From: Pseudoduganella umbonata
GTDB lineage: Bacteria; Pseudomonadota; Gammaproteobacteria; Burkholderiales; Burkholderiaceae_D
Assembly (NCBI RefSeq): GCF_014192225.1
Contig: NZ_JACHXS010000012.1
Span: 62,001-126,000 of the forward strand
Reading direction: 5' to 3'
Length of the DNA: 64,000 nt
The translations under genes were made by a program, and so were the position numbers. Below are positions 42,795 through 51,681 of this stretch, one piece after another (positions within the stretch are counted from its first letter, which is position 1; each line of letters starts with the position of its first letter). The notes beneath the pieces were generated by a model that did no database searches, was not told the origin of the DNA, and saw only the letters and a list, made by a program, of their open reading frames with translations.

Positions 42795-43736
42795 TTAGTG
42801 CTTGGCTTCGGTCGGGTGGATCAGCGCTTCGGCGGGGGCGTCGCTGGCGAACAGCTGGGCGCAGTCGACGGCGTCGTATTCATAGTGCTTGCCGCAGAAG
42901 TCGCAGTTGATGCCCAGCTTGCCCTGTTCGGCCAGCGCGTCTTCGACTTCCGCCTGGCCCAGCATCTTGAGCATGTTGCCGACCTTGTCGCGCGTGCAGC
43001 TGCAGTGGAACGACGGGTGGACCGGATCGAACACGCGGATCGTCTCTTCCCAGAACAGGCGCTTTTGCAGCACGTCGATTTCCGTACTGAGCAGTTCCTC
43101 TTCCTTCAGCGTGCGGCCCAGCATCACCGCGCGGTTCCAGGTTTCCAGTGCTTCTTCCGGGCTGACGGGATGCGCCTCGGCCTTGCCGCCGTGCAGCGGC
43201 AGCTTCTGCAGCAGCAGGCCGCGGGCGACGTTGTCGTCGGCGGCCAGCCACAGTTGCGTGTCCAGCTGCTCGGAGCGCAGCATGTAGTGTTCGATGACGG
43301 TGGCCACGTCCTCGCCGTCGAGCGGCACCACGCCCTGGTAGGGCTGCTGGCCCGGCACTTTCTCGGCCGGGTCGAGCGTGATCACGAAGCGGCCCCGGCC
43401 GGTCTGGTTCAGCAGGTCCGTCAGGTTCGCGTCGTCGGCGATCTGCGCGTCCTCGTTCAGCTTCGCGGTGGCGCGCATGCGCAGCTGGGAATCGCATTCC
43501 ACCACCAGCAGGCGTACCGGGCCGTCGCCATGGATCTGCATCACGATGGAACCGTTGAACTTCAGGTTGGCCGACAGCAGGGCGGCGGCGGACACCATCT
43601 GCCCCAGCAGCCGCTTGACGGCCACCGGGTACTGGTGGCGGGCCTGGATCTCGCGCCAGGTGGCCGAGATGTCGACCAGCTCGCCGCGCACGGCGGCGTT
43701 CTCGAAAATGAATTTTTGCAGCGTATCCTGGGTCAT
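42795..43736 (-). CDS. hslO: Hsp33 redox-regulated chaperone
   Basis: A 313-residue cytoplasmic holdase switched on by oxidation plus heat. It begins DTLQKFIFENAAVRGELVDIS. The C-terminal redox switch has the four zinc-binding cysteines as CSC and CDFC about 33 residues apart. The linker that unfolds on activation lies before the first pair. Full length for the family. It starts 3 bp after the gamma carbonic anhydrase stop, so they are co-transcribed, and a strong terminator follows. Confidence 0.96.
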   Translation of the reverse strand: MTQDTLQKFIFENAAVRGELVDISATWREIQARHQYPVAVKRLLGQMVSAAALLSANLKFNGSIVMQIHGDGPVRLLVVECDSQLRMRATAKLNEDAQIADDANLTDLLNQTGRGRFVITLDPAEKVPGQQPYQGVVPLDGEDVATVIEHYMLRSEQLDTQLWLAADDNVARGLLLQKLPLHGGKAEAHPVSPEEALETWNRAVMLGRTLKEEELLSTEIDVLQKRLFWEETIRVFDPVHPSFHCSCTRDKVGNMLKMLGQAEVEDALAEQGKLGINCDFCGKHYEYDAVDCAQLFASDAPAEALIHPTEAKH

Positions 43737-43739
43737 GCG

Positions 43740-44264
43740 TTATCCAATCTTTTTCAAATTTGTCTTGAACAGCTGCGCGCGCTGCACGTAGCCGTCGGCG
43801 TTGCCCCGCAGGCGCGCCACGTCGTCCGCCGTCAGTTCGCGCACGGCCTTGGCCGGGGAACCGATGATCAGCATGTTGTCGGGAAATTCCTTTCCCTCAG
43901 TGACGAGCGCGCCGGCACCCACCAGGCAACCCTTGCCGATCTTCGCGCCGTTCAGGATCACGGCCTGGATGCCGACCAGCGCTCCGTCGCCGATCGTGCA
44001 GCCGTGCAGCATCGCCTGGTGGCCGATCGTCACGTCGCGGCCAATGGTCAGCGGGTAGCCCATGTCGGTATGCATCACCGTGCCTTCCTGCACGTTGCTG
44101 TTCGCGCCGATCGTGATCCGTTCATTGTCGCCGCGCAGCGTGGCACCGAACCATACCGAGCTGTTGGCGTGCAAGGTGACCTTGCCGATCAGCGCAGCGC
44201 TGTCCGCCACGAAGGCGGTGGCGTCGATTTCGGGCGCATCGCTGCCCAACTGGTAAATCGTCAT
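43740..44264 (-). CDS. Gamma-class carbonic anhydrase-like protein (YrdA type)
   Basis: A 174-residue left-handed beta-helix protein with repeating hexapeptides (IGKVTLHANSSVWFGATLRGDNERITIGANSNVQEGTVMHTD). Three metal-type histidines appear in the expected places (VMHTD, IGHQAMLHGC). Members of this group bind zinc or iron and some have weak carbonic anhydrase activity; others do not. ATG 44264 matches the family start; a much longer open frame continues upstream but is antisense to the alpha/beta hydrolase gene. It is the first gene of a unit with hslO. Confidence 0.9.
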   Translation of the reverse strand: MTIYQLGSDAPEIDATAFVADSAALIGKVTLHANSSVWFGATLRGDNERITIGANSNVQEGTVMHTDMGYPLTIGRDVTIGHQAMLHGCTIGDGALVGIQAVILNGAKIGKGCLVGAGALVTEGKEFPDNMLIIGSPAKAVRELTADDVARLRGNADGYVQRAQLFKTNLKKIG

Positions 44265-44432
44265 GGATGGCCTTGTCCGGGGAAAATATTGGCGACATTT
44301 TACGCCCTTGCGCTTCGGGAACCGTGCCGTTCGCCCGCGCGAGGCGAATAAGAACGATCGTGCTAATATAAGTGATTCCCAAACGGAAGGCCCGCATATT
44401 GCGCCGGCGCCGTCCATTTCAAGGCCAGACCC

Positions 44433-45308
44433 ATGACACCATCCCGTTCCGACTTCCTGACCGTGCGCGGCCTGCGCACCCATGTCCGCCACTGGGGCCG
44501 CGAAGGCGCACCCAAGATCTTCATGCTGCACGGCTGGATGGACGTGGGCGCCTCGTTCCAGTTCGTCGTCGATCACCTGCATGGCGACTGGCATGTCATC
44601 GCGCCCGACTGGCGCGGCTTTGGCCTGACCGAGCGCGCCGGCACCGATACCTACTGGTTCCCCGACTACCTGGCCGACCTGGACGCGCTGTTGCGCCACT
44701 ACCAGCCGGAAGGGCAGGTGAACCTGGTCGGCCACAGCATGGGCGGCAACATCGCGGGCATTTACGCGGGCGTCCGGCCGGAACGGATCCGCCGCTTCGT
44801 CAACCTGGAAGGCTTTGGCCTGACGGGTGCGAAGCCGGAAGATGCGCCCGGGCGCTACGCGAAATGGCTGGACGAACTGCTCGACCCGCCGGCGATGAAG
44901 GGCTATCCCACGCGGGAGGCCGTGGCGGCACGCCTGCAAAAGACCAATCCGCGCCTGACCGACGAGCGGGCGGCGTTCCTGGCGCGGCACTGGTCGGCGC
45001 AGAACGCGGCCGGCGAATGGGAAATCCTGGGCGACCCGGTGCACAAGCAGGCCAGCCCGCTGCCGTATCACGCCGAGGACATCATGGCCTGCTGGCGCCG
45101 CATCACCGCGCCGGTGCTGTGGGTGGAAGCGGCGGATACCAATATGTGGCTGTGGCTGGGCGGGAAGGAGGAAGGCCGTCGCGAGGTCGACCGCAGGATG
45201 GCGCATATCGCCGACATCACGCCGAAGATGGTGCCGGACGCCGGCCACATGCTGCACCATGACCAGCCGGCAATGCTGGCGGCCATGATCGTTCAGTTCC
45301 TGGCATAG
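44433..45308 (+). CDS. Alpha/beta hydrolase
   Basis: A 291-residue serine hydrolase. The nucleophile elbow is GHSMGGNIAGIYAG, the oxyanion region HGWMDVGASFQF, the acid is probably in WVEAADTN, and the histidine in DAGHMLHHDQP. The layout fits the MhpC-like esterase/hydrolase group. Divergent from the gamma carbonic anhydrase. Substrate cannot be predicted. Confidence 0.88.
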   Translation: MTPSRSDFLTVRGLRTHVRHWGREGAPKIFMLHGWMDVGASFQFVVDHLHGDWHVIAPDWRGFGLTERAGTDTYWFPDYLADLDALLRHYQPEGQVNLVGHSMGGNIAGIYAGVRPERIRRFVNLEGFGLTGAKPEDAPGRYAKWLDELLDPPAMKGYPTREAVAARLQKTNPRLTDERAAFLARHWSAQNAAGEWEILGDPVHKQASPLPYHAEDIMACWRRITAPVLWVEAADTNMWLWLGGKEEGRREVDRRMAHIADITPKMVPDAGHMLHHDQPAMLAAMIVQFLA

Positions 45309-45444
45309 ATGTAAGCCTGGCCCTGCAAGGCTGACCCCATGCGACTGCCCCCGCACTCCGCATCATTCCGCGCATAAATGGCCGCTTGCGGCGCCGCAAG
45401 GCAGGCGGCGGTACAATGACAGTTCGTTACCGCTTCCTATTCCC

Positions 45445-46278
45445 ATGCTGAAAGTCGACCTGCACTGCCATTCCAACGTTTCCGACGGCGTCCTCACGCC
45501 TGCCGCCGTGGCGCAGCATGCCCGCAAGGCCGGCGTGGACGCATGGGCCCTGACCGATCACGATGAGGTGGGCGGTATCGCGGCCGCGCGCATCGCGGCC
45601 CACGATCTCGGCATGCGTTTCGTGGCCGGCGTGGAAATCTCGATCACATGGAGCGGCGAAACGGTGCACATCGTGGGGCTGAACATCGACGAGAACAATG
45701 CGGCGCTGCTGCGCGGCCTGGCCGCCACGCGCGAAGGGCGCGACGCGCGCGGCCGCGAGATCGGCGAGCAGCTGGCCAAGGCCGGCATTCCCGGCGCCTA
45801 TGAGGGCGCGCTGGAATTCGTCGACAATCCGGCGCTGATGTCGCGCACCCACTTCGCCCGCTTCCTGGTGCAGCAGGGTTATTGCGCCAATACCCCGGAA
45901 GTGTTTCGCAAATACCTGTCCGAAGGCAAGCCCGGCTATGTGCCGCACCGCTGGGCCAGCCTGGAAGACGCCGTCGGCTGGATCCATGGCGCCGGCGGCA
46001 CGGCCGTCATCGCCCACCCTGGCCGCTACCGTTTCACCCAGCTGCAGCAGGGTGTGCTGTTCGACGAATTCAAGGAACTGGGCGGTGCCGCGATCGAGGT
46101 GGTGACCGGCAGCCATACGCCGGACCAGTACCCGGTCTATGCGCAGCTGGCCAATGCCTACGGCTTCCTGGCTTCGCGCGGCACCGATTTCCACGCGCCC
46201 GGCGAGGCCCGGGTGGACTTCGCCGCGCTGCCGCCGCTGCCTGCCAGCGTGACGCCGGTCTGGCACGACTGGTTCTGA
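45445..46278 (+). CDS. rnm: PHP-domain 3',5'-nucleotide phosphatase/exonuclease (Rnm/YciV type)
   Basis: A 277-residue PHP enzyme. The first metal site is VDLHCHSNVSDG; further ligands are in ALTDHDEVGG, GVEISITW, DNPALMSRTHFAR, GTAVIAHPGRY and SRGTDFHAPGEAR. Proteins of this group (E. coli Rnm/YciV) hydrolyse 3',5'-nucleoside bisphosphates and trim short RNAs or rRNA 5' ends. In E. coli yciV adjoins yciO; here only htpX separates them, which supports the assignment. Symbol given by homology and context. Confidence 0.87.
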   Translation: MLKVDLHCHSNVSDGVLTPAAVAQHARKAGVDAWALTDHDEVGGIAAARIAAHDLGMRFVAGVEISITWSGETVHIVGLNIDENNAALLRGLAATREGRDARGREIGEQLAKAGIPGAYEGALEFVDNPALMSRTHFARFLVQQGYCANTPEVFRKYLSEGKPGYVPHRWASLEDAVGWIHGAGGTAVIAHPGRYRFTQLQQGVLFDEFKELGGAAIEVVTGSHTPDQYPVYAQLANAYGFLASRGTDFHAPGEARVDFAALPPLPASVTPVWHDWF

Positions 46279-46392
46279 CGGCGGCCCGGCCGGCAACGCT
46301 TCCGGCCGCGATGCTTCCTGCCGCAATGCTTCCTGCCAAACGATCGGCACCGGGCCGCCGCGCCGCCAGGCCACCACGCCCGCCGCAATACC

Positions 46393-46421
46393 CTTGTAAT
46401 CTTATGGTTATAGCCTTATAT
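46393..46421 (+). promoter_or_regulatory. Possible sigma32 promoter for htpX
   Basis: CTTGTAA (46393-46399) and CCTTATAT (46414-46421), spaced 14 bp, match the sigma32 consensus CTTGAAA/CCCCATnT at most positions, 32 bp before htpX. HtpX is heat-inducible in E. coli. Confidence 0.4.
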
Positions 46422-46453
46422 GACCCCACGGATCACATCCGGAGAACCCATTC

Positions 46454-47326
46454 ATGAAACGCATTGTCCTGTTTATCGCCACCAACCTCGCCGTGATGTT
46501 GGTGTTGTCCATCGTGCTCTCGCTGCTCGGTATCGGCCGGCCCGGGGCGGGCGGGCAACTGGAGATCGGCGGGCTGCTGGCGTTTTCGCTGGTGGTCGGC
46601 TTTACCGGTTCGATCATTTCGCTGCTGATTTCCAAGCCGATGGCGAAGTGGACCACCGGCGCGCGCGTGATCGACGCGCCGCAGAACTCCACCGAGCAGT
46701 GGCTGCTGTCCACCGTGCAGGGCCTGGCCCAGCGCGCCGGCATCGGCATGCCGGAAGTGGCCGTGTATGACGGCGAGCCGAATGCCTTTGCCACCGGCGC
46801 GTTCAAGAACTCGGCGCTGGTGGCCGTGTCCACCGGCCTGCTGCAATCGATGAACCGCGAGGAAGTCGAAGCGGTGCTGGGCCACGAGGTGGCGCACATC
46901 GCCAATGGCGACATGATCACGCTGACGCTGATCCAGGGCGTGGTCAATACCTTCGTGGTGTTCTTTGCCCGCATCGTCGGCTTCTTCGTCGACAAGGTCC
47001 TGCTGCGCAACGAGGGCGGTCGCGGTGTCGGCTACATGGCCACCGTGTTCGTCTGCGAGATCGTGTTCGGCCTGCTGGCCTCGATCATCGTGGCCTGGTT
47101 CTCGCGCAAGCGCGAATTCCGTGCCGATGCCGGCTCGGCGCGCCTGCTGGGCAGCTCCGCGCCGATGCAGAACGCGCTGGCCCGCCTGGGCGGCATGGAG
47201 CCGGGCGCGCTGCCGCAGAACATGGCCGCTTCCGGCATCTCGGGCGGCGGCGGCTGGTCGGCGCTGTTCTCCACCCACCCGCCGTTCGAGGAACGCATCG
47301 CGGCATTGCAGGCGCTTCGCGCATAA
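46454..47326 (+). CDS. htpX: HtpX inner-membrane zinc metalloprotease
   Basis: A 290-residue M48 protease that removes misfolded membrane proteins. Two N-terminal TM helices (residues about 5-25 and 35-57) precede the catalytic domain with HEVAH at 144-148 (LGHEVAHIANGDMITL). A further TM pair follows, then the third zinc ligand glutamate in KREFRADAGSARLLG. The C-terminus STHPPFEERIAALQ is typical. Stop and yciO start are 3 bp apart, suggesting one transcript. Confidence 0.96.
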   Translation: MKRIVLFIATNLAVMLVLSIVLSLLGIGRPGAGGQLEIGGLLAFSLVVGFTGSIISLLISKPMAKWTTGARVIDAPQNSTEQWLLSTVQGLAQRAGIGMPEVAVYDGEPNAFATGAFKNSALVAVSTGLLQSMNREEVEAVLGHEVAHIANGDMITLTLIQGVVNTFVVFFARIVGFFVDKVLLRNEGGRGVGYMATVFVCEIVFGLLASIIVAWFSRKREFRADAGSARLLGSSAPMQNALARLGGMEPGALPQNMAASGISGGGGWSALFSTHPPFEERIAALQALRA

Positions 47327-47329
47327 CCC

Positions 47330-47953
47330 ATGAGTCAATTCTTCGAGATCCATCCGGTCAACCCGCAGGGCCGCCTGATCAAGCAGGCGGCGCAGATCAT
47401 CCACGGCGGCGGCGTCGTGGCCGTGCCCACCGACTCGTGCTATGCGCTGGTCTGCCACCTGGACGACAAGACGGCGGTCGAGCGCCTGCGCCGCATCCGC
47501 GGCATCGACGAAAAGCACCACCTGGCGCTGCTGTGCCGCGACCTGTCCGAGATCGGCGTCTACGCGCGGGTCGACAACCGGCAGTTCCGGCTGCTGAAGG
47601 CGGCCACGCCGGGACCGTTTACATTCATCCTGGAAGCCACGCGCGAAGTGCCGCGCCGGCTGTCGCACCCGTCGCGCAAGACGATCGGCCTGCGCGTGCC
47701 GGAAACGCCGATCGTCGAGGCGCTGATGGCCGAACTGGGCCAGCCGCTGATCTCGTCGACGCTGATCCTGCCCGGCGAAACCGAGCCGCTCAACGATCCC
47801 GAGGAAATCAATGCCCGTATCGGCAAGCAGCTGGACCTGATCGTCGACGGTGGCGCCTGCAGCATGGAAATGACGACCGTCGTCGACCTGACCGGCAGCG
47901 AGCCGGAACTGGTGCGCCTGGGCCGCGGCGATCCTGCCGTGGTCGGCCTGTGA
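47330..47953 (+). CDS. yciO: YciO, threonylcarbamoyl-AMP synthase-like protein
   Basis: A 207-residue Sua5/YrdC-fold protein. It begins MSQFFEIHPVNPQGRLIKQAAQII and keeps VPTDSCYAL, the LLCRDLSE segment, KAATPGPFTFIL, RKTIGLRVPETPI and ISSTLILPGE. This pattern is that of YciO rather than TsaC. Family members bind nucleotide; whether YciO makes threonylcarbamoyl-AMP for tRNA t6A in vivo is disputed. It sits 3 bp after htpX and near the rnm-type gene, the usual YciO neighbour. Confidence 0.9.
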   Translation: MSQFFEIHPVNPQGRLIKQAAQIIHGGGVVAVPTDSCYALVCHLDDKTAVERLRRIRGIDEKHHLALLCRDLSEIGVYARVDNRQFRLLKAATPGPFTFILEATREVPRRLSHPSRKTIGLRVPETPIVEALMAELGQPLISSTLILPGETEPLNDPEEINARIGKQLDLIVDGGACSMEMTTVVDLTGSEPELVRLGRGDPAVVGL

Positions 47954-47975
47954 AAGCCCGCCGGTGAATCCGGTG

Positions 47976-48000
47976 CCGGCCGGGCCCCGGCCGGTGTCTT
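47976..48000 (+). terminator. Possible terminator after yciO
   Basis: CCGGCCGG (47976-47983) and CCGGCCGG (47987-47994) form an 8-bp stem with a 3-base loop, followed by T-rich sequence (GTCTT, then TTTC). Confidence 0.4.
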
Positions 48001-48070
48001 TGCCTTTCTTTACTTCCCTCCTCCTTTCGACCCGCCGGGCCTGCGATTGCAGTCTGGTAAAATTTTGCCC

Positions 48071-48745
48071 ATGAGTGAATTCAGCCAAGCCATCCAGACC
48101 GTCGCCGTCTATGCGATTCCCGTCCTGTTCGCGATTTCGCTGCACGAGGCGGCCCATGGTTACGTGGCGCGGTATTTCGGCGACCCGACCGCGCACCAGC
48201 TGGGGCGCCTGTCGGTGAACCCCACCCGGCACATCGATCCGTTCGGCACGATCATCCTGCCGCTGATCCTGTACCTGACGATCCACATGCCGTTCGGCTA
48301 CGCCAAGCCGGTGCCGGTCGACTACAGCCGGCTGCGCAATCCGAAAAAGCAGATGGGCTTCGTGGCGGCCGCCGGCCCGATGGCGAACCTGGCGATGGGG
48401 CTGGCCTGGATGATCTGGCTGGTGCTGATGCGCGGCATGGGCGTCTCCGAACCGTTCCTCGTCAAGATGGCGATCGCCGGCGTCAACGTGAACGCGATCA
48501 TGTGCGTGTTCAACCTGCTGCCGATCCCGCCGCTCGACGGCGGCCGCATCCTGACCGCATTGCTGCCGAACGAGCTGGCGCGGCGCTATGCCAGGATCGA
48601 GCTGTACACCCCGTATATCTTCATCGGCTTGCTGGTGGCGATGTATTTCAACCTGCTGACGCCGCTGCTGACGGGCATGGTCAGCGTGTTCATTGAATTG
48701 CTGGCCTTGCTGGTGCTGCCGCTGCAGCTGCTGCTCAGCATGTAA
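48071..48745 (+). CDS. Site-2-protease-family (M50) membrane metalloprotease
   Basis: A 224-residue multi-pass protein. The zinc motif HEAAH at 25-29 (ISLHEAAHGYVARYFGDPTA) lies at the end of TM1. The second motif NLLPIPPLDGGRIL carries the third ligand Asp. This compact form lacks a PDZ domain and fits the YwhC/Rip-like group of intramembrane proteases. ATG 48071 is chosen with a TAAAAT -10-like element just upstream. Its substrate is unknown. It is followed by a methyltransferase and dapA-bamC on the same strand. Confidence 0.9.
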   Translation: MSEFSQAIQTVAVYAIPVLFAISLHEAAHGYVARYFGDPTAHQLGRLSVNPTRHIDPFGTIILPLILYLTIHMPFGYAKPVPVDYSRLRNPKKQMGFVAAAGPMANLAMGLAWMIWLVLMRGMGVSEPFLVKMAIAGVNVNAIMCVFNLLPIPPLDGGRILTALLPNELARRYARIELYTPYIFIGLLVAMYFNLLTPLLTGMVSVFIELLALLVLPLQLLLSM

Positions 48746-48806
48746 TGGATCGGCCGGCGGCGCGTGATGTGCGCGCGGCCGCGGGATCGAGTTTTCCCTG
48801 ACTGTA

Positions 48807-49388
48807 ATGAAGGAACAGATGAACGACGTGGTTTCTCCCTGGGTGCAGCGCTTTGCACCATTGATTCCCGGCGGCGAGGTGCTGGACCTCGCATGCGGCA
48901 ACGGCCGTCATTCGCGCCACCTGGTTACCCTTGGACATGCGGTGATCGCCGTCGACCGCCGGCCCGATGCGCTGGCCGCCACGGCCGGCCCTGGCATCGT
49001 CACCAGCGATATCGACCTGGAAGTCGACGGTGCGCCGTGGCCGTTCGGCCCGCACCGGTTTGCCGGTATCGTCGTCACCAATTACCTGCATCGCCCGCTG
49101 CTGGCCGACATGGTCGGCAGCCTGGCGGCCAATGGCGTGCTGATCTATGAAACGTTCGCCGACGGCAACGCGGCATTCGGCAAGCCCAGCAATCCCGATT
49201 TCCTGCTGAAGCCCGGCGAACTGCTGGACCTGGCCCGGCAGCAGGGCTTGCGTGTCATCGCGTTCGAGGACGGCATCGTTAATGAAGAGGGCCCGTCGGG
49301 TGCCACGCGGGCCATGGTGCAGCGGCTCTGCGCGGTCAAGACCGAGTTCCCGCGGGAAGCCGCGCTGCTGGGCCGTATCGGGAGTTGA
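48807..49388 (+). CDS. Class I SAM-dependent methyltransferase (TehB-like)
   Basis: A 193-residue enzyme with SAM motif I LDLACGNGRHSRHL, acidic residue after strand 2 (AVDRRPDAL), and FAGIVVTNYLHRPLL. It resembles the small TehB/tellurite-resistance methyltransferase group and its generic relatives. No C-terminal TehB partner is present. The start has GAAGGAA upstream. Substrate unknown. It lies between the M50 protease and dapA, 79 bp before the latter. Confidence 0.87.
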   Translation: MKEQMNDVVSPWVQRFAPLIPGGEVLDLACGNGRHSRHLVTLGHAVIAVDRRPDALAATAGPGIVTSDIDLEVDGAPWPFGPHRFAGIVVTNYLHRPLLADMVGSLAANGVLIYETFADGNAAFGKPSNPDFLLKPGELLDLARQQGLRVIAFEDGIVNEEGPSGATRAMVQRLCAVKTEFPREAALLGRIGS

Positions 49389-49467
49389 TACCGCCGCGAA
49401 ATACCCCACGGGCGCAGGGTATCGTCTACAATCGACGTTTTCAATCTATTTGCAATTGGTTCAATAT

Positions 49468-50355
49468 ATGATTAAGGGCAGCATTGTTGCAATCGTGACG
49501 CCGATGCACGCGGATGGCAGTCTGGACTATGACAGCCTGAACCGCCTGATCGATTGGCATATTGCCGAGGGCACGGATGGCATCGTCATCGTCGGTACGA
49601 CTGGCGAATCCGCTACCGTGACGGTGGCTGAACACTGTGCACTGATCAAGGCTTGCGTGGACCGCGTTGCCGGCCGCATCCCCGTGATCGCCGGCAGCGG
49701 TGGCAATTCGACCGCCGAAGCCATCGTGCTGACCCGCTATGCCAAGGAAGCCGGTGCAGATGCAACGTTGCAGGTAGTGCCCTACTATAATCGGCCGACC
49801 CAGGAAGGCATGTACCAGCACTTCAAGGCCATCGCCGAAGCGGTGGACCTGCCGGTGATCCTGTACAACGTGCCCGGTCGTACGGTGGCGGACATGGCGA
49901 ACGAAACGGTGGTGCGCCTGGCGTCCATCGAGAACATCATCGGCATCAAGGATGCCACCGGCAATATCGGCCGCGGTCTCGACCTGCTGCGCCTGCTGAG
50001 CGCGGTGCCGAAGGAGTTCGCCGTGTACTCCGGCGACGATCCGACCGCGATGGCGCTGATGCTGGCCGGCGGCAAGGGTAATATTTCCGTGACGGCCAAC
50101 GTGGCACCCCGTGCGATGGCCGAAATGTGCGCGGCTGCAATGTCGGGCGACATTGCCCGCGCCATCGAGATCAACAACAAGGTTTTCCCCCTGCACCAGA
50201 AACTGTTCGTCGAGCCGAACCCGGTTCCCGCCAAGTGGGCGTTGGCGGAAATGGGCAAGATGCCGGCCGGCATCCGCCTGCCGCTGGTTCCGCTCGCCTC
50301 CGAATTCCACCAGCCGGTACGCGCCGCGCTGGTCGAAGCCGGCGTGCTGGCATAA
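49468..50355 (+). CDS. dapA: 4-hydroxy-tetrahydrodipicolinate synthase
   Basis: A 295-residue TIM-barrel aldolase that condenses pyruvate with aspartate semialdehyde in lysine and meso-diaminopimelate synthesis. It begins MIKGSIVAIVTPMHADGSLD. It keeps the GTTGESATV pyruvate-binding loop, YYNRPTQEGMYQHF, YNVPGRT with the proton-relay region, and the Schiff-base lysine in GIKDATGN. A TACAAT -10-like element lies at 49427-49432. It is followed by bamC, the usual partner order in proteobacteria. Confidence 0.96.
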   Translation: MIKGSIVAIVTPMHADGSLDYDSLNRLIDWHIAEGTDGIVIVGTTGESATVTVAEHCALIKACVDRVAGRIPVIAGSGGNSTAEAIVLTRYAKEAGADATLQVVPYYNRPTQEGMYQHFKAIAEAVDLPVILYNVPGRTVADMANETVVRLASIENIIGIKDATGNIGRGLDLLRLLSAVPKEFAVYSGDDPTAMALMLAGGKGNISVTANVAPRAMAEMCAAAMSGDIARAIEINNKVFPLHQKLFVEPNPVPAKWALAEMGKMPAGIRLPLVPLASEFHQPVRAALVEAGVLA

Positions 50356-50456
50356 GCCGGCGTGCTTACATAAATACGGAGTGCGGCGGCGCCCGTTTCC
50401 GGCGCCGCCGCGACGATCATCCAGCTGGTTTCTTCAGCTTTTATCTCTGTCATCAC

Positions 50457-51632
50457 ATGATCAAGAAAGCTTCCCTTACTCCGCAAAGCGGCCTCGCGCT
50501 TGGCGTCCTGATGCTCAGCCTGACCGGCTGCGGCATGGTTGAATCCGTGGTCGGCAAGACCACGGTGGACTACAAGACGGCCAAGAAAGCCAGCGCGCTG
50601 GACGTGCCGCCGGACCTTACGCAGTTGCAGAAGGATAATCGTTACGCGCTGCCGGACAGCGGCAGCGGTGTCGCCACCGCGTCGGGCTACGCGGCGCAGC
50701 GCGCCAGCATGGCCGGTGGCGGCGGCACGCTGGCCGCGCCGGCAGCAGCCGTCGGCAGCAATGAAGTTGCCAGCGCAGGCAACGACAAGGTGCGCGTGGT
50801 GCGGGCCGGTAACCAGCGCTGGCTGGTCGTCAAGGCTTCTCCGGACGTGCTGTGGCCGCAGCTGAAGTCGTTCTGGGAAGACGCCGGCTTCACGCTGTCG
50901 CTCGACAACGCGACTGCCGGCGTGATGGAAACCGAGTGGAACGAGAACCGCGCGAAGATCCCGCAGGACATCATTCGCCGTACCATCGGCAAGGTATTCG
51001 ACTCGGCCTACTCCACCGGCGAACGCGACAAATACCGCACCCGCGTCGAACGCAATGCCGACGGCACCACCGAGATCTACATCAGCCACCGCGGCGCGGA
51101 AGAAATCGCCCAGGGGCCTGAGAAGGAAATCGTGACGTGGACGCCGCGTCCGTCCGACCCGAACCTGGAAGCGCTGTTCCTCGCACGCCTGCTGACCAAG
51201 CTGGGCGGTACCGAGGAAACGGCGGCCCGCACGGCCGTCGACAACGCGATCGTGCAGCCGCTGCACGCGTTCCTGAAAGGCGAGGGCGCCAACCGCTACG
51301 TGGAAACCGACGAAGGCTTCGACCGCTCCTGGCGCCGCGTGGGCCTGGCGCTGGACCGCGCCGGCTTCACCGTCGAAGACCGCGACCGCGTGCAGGGTAT
51401 CTACTACGTGCGCTACGTGGCCGACCAGACCGAGAAGAAAGGCTTCTTCGGCCGCCTGTTCAACTGGGGTTCGTCGGACGCCGACAAGGAAGCGCAGCGC
51501 TACCGTATCGTCGTCAAGGCAGCCGCGACCGGCAATACCAGCCAGGTCACCGTGCAGAACAACAAGGGCGAGGCGGACGCGTCGCCGACCGCCGAGAAGA
51601 TCCTGACCTTGCTGCAGGAAGAGCTGAAGTAA
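50457..51632 (+). CDS. bamC: BamC outer-membrane assembly lipoprotein
   Basis: A 391-residue lipoprotein subunit of the Bam complex. The signal ends in the lipobox LTGC (cysteine near residue 23). A disordered N-terminal part includes YKTAKKASALDVPPDLTQLQKDNRYALPD, the segment that lies along BamD. Two helix-grip domains follow, separated by a linker near residue 215. ATG 50457 is set by the signal peptide. Position after dapA is conserved. A strong terminator follows 20 bp later. Confidence 0.94.
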   Translation: MIKKASLTPQSGLALGVLMLSLTGCGMVESVVGKTTVDYKTAKKASALDVPPDLTQLQKDNRYALPDSGSGVATASGYAAQRASMAGGGGTLAAPAAAVGSNEVASAGNDKVRVVRAGNQRWLVVKASPDVLWPQLKSFWEDAGFTLSLDNATAGVMETEWNENRAKIPQDIIRRTIGKVFDSAYSTGERDKYRTRVERNADGTTEIYISHRGAEEIAQGPEKEIVTWTPRPSDPNLEALFLARLLTKLGGTEETAARTAVDNAIVQPLHAFLKGEGANRYVETDEGFDRSWRRVGLALDRAGFTVEDRDRVQGIYYVRYVADQTEKKGFFGRLFNWGSSDADKEAQRYRIVVKAAATGNTSQVTVQNNKGEADASPTAEKILTLLQEELK

Positions 51633-51653
51633 CCGGCGTCCTGCACGCTCCAG

Positions 51654-51681
51654 AAAACCGGCCGCATGGCCGGTTTTTTTT
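51654..51681 (+). terminator. bamC terminator
   Basis: AAAACCGGCC and GGCCGGTTTT (51654-51663, 51668-51677) close on GCAT and are followed by more T. It can serve both bamC and the convergent LysR gene. Confidence 0.9.

Noticed and set aside
44265..45356. N-terminal extension of the gamma carbonic anhydrase
   Set aside because: The extension is antisense to an alpha/beta hydrolase with full motifs; the family start is at 44264.
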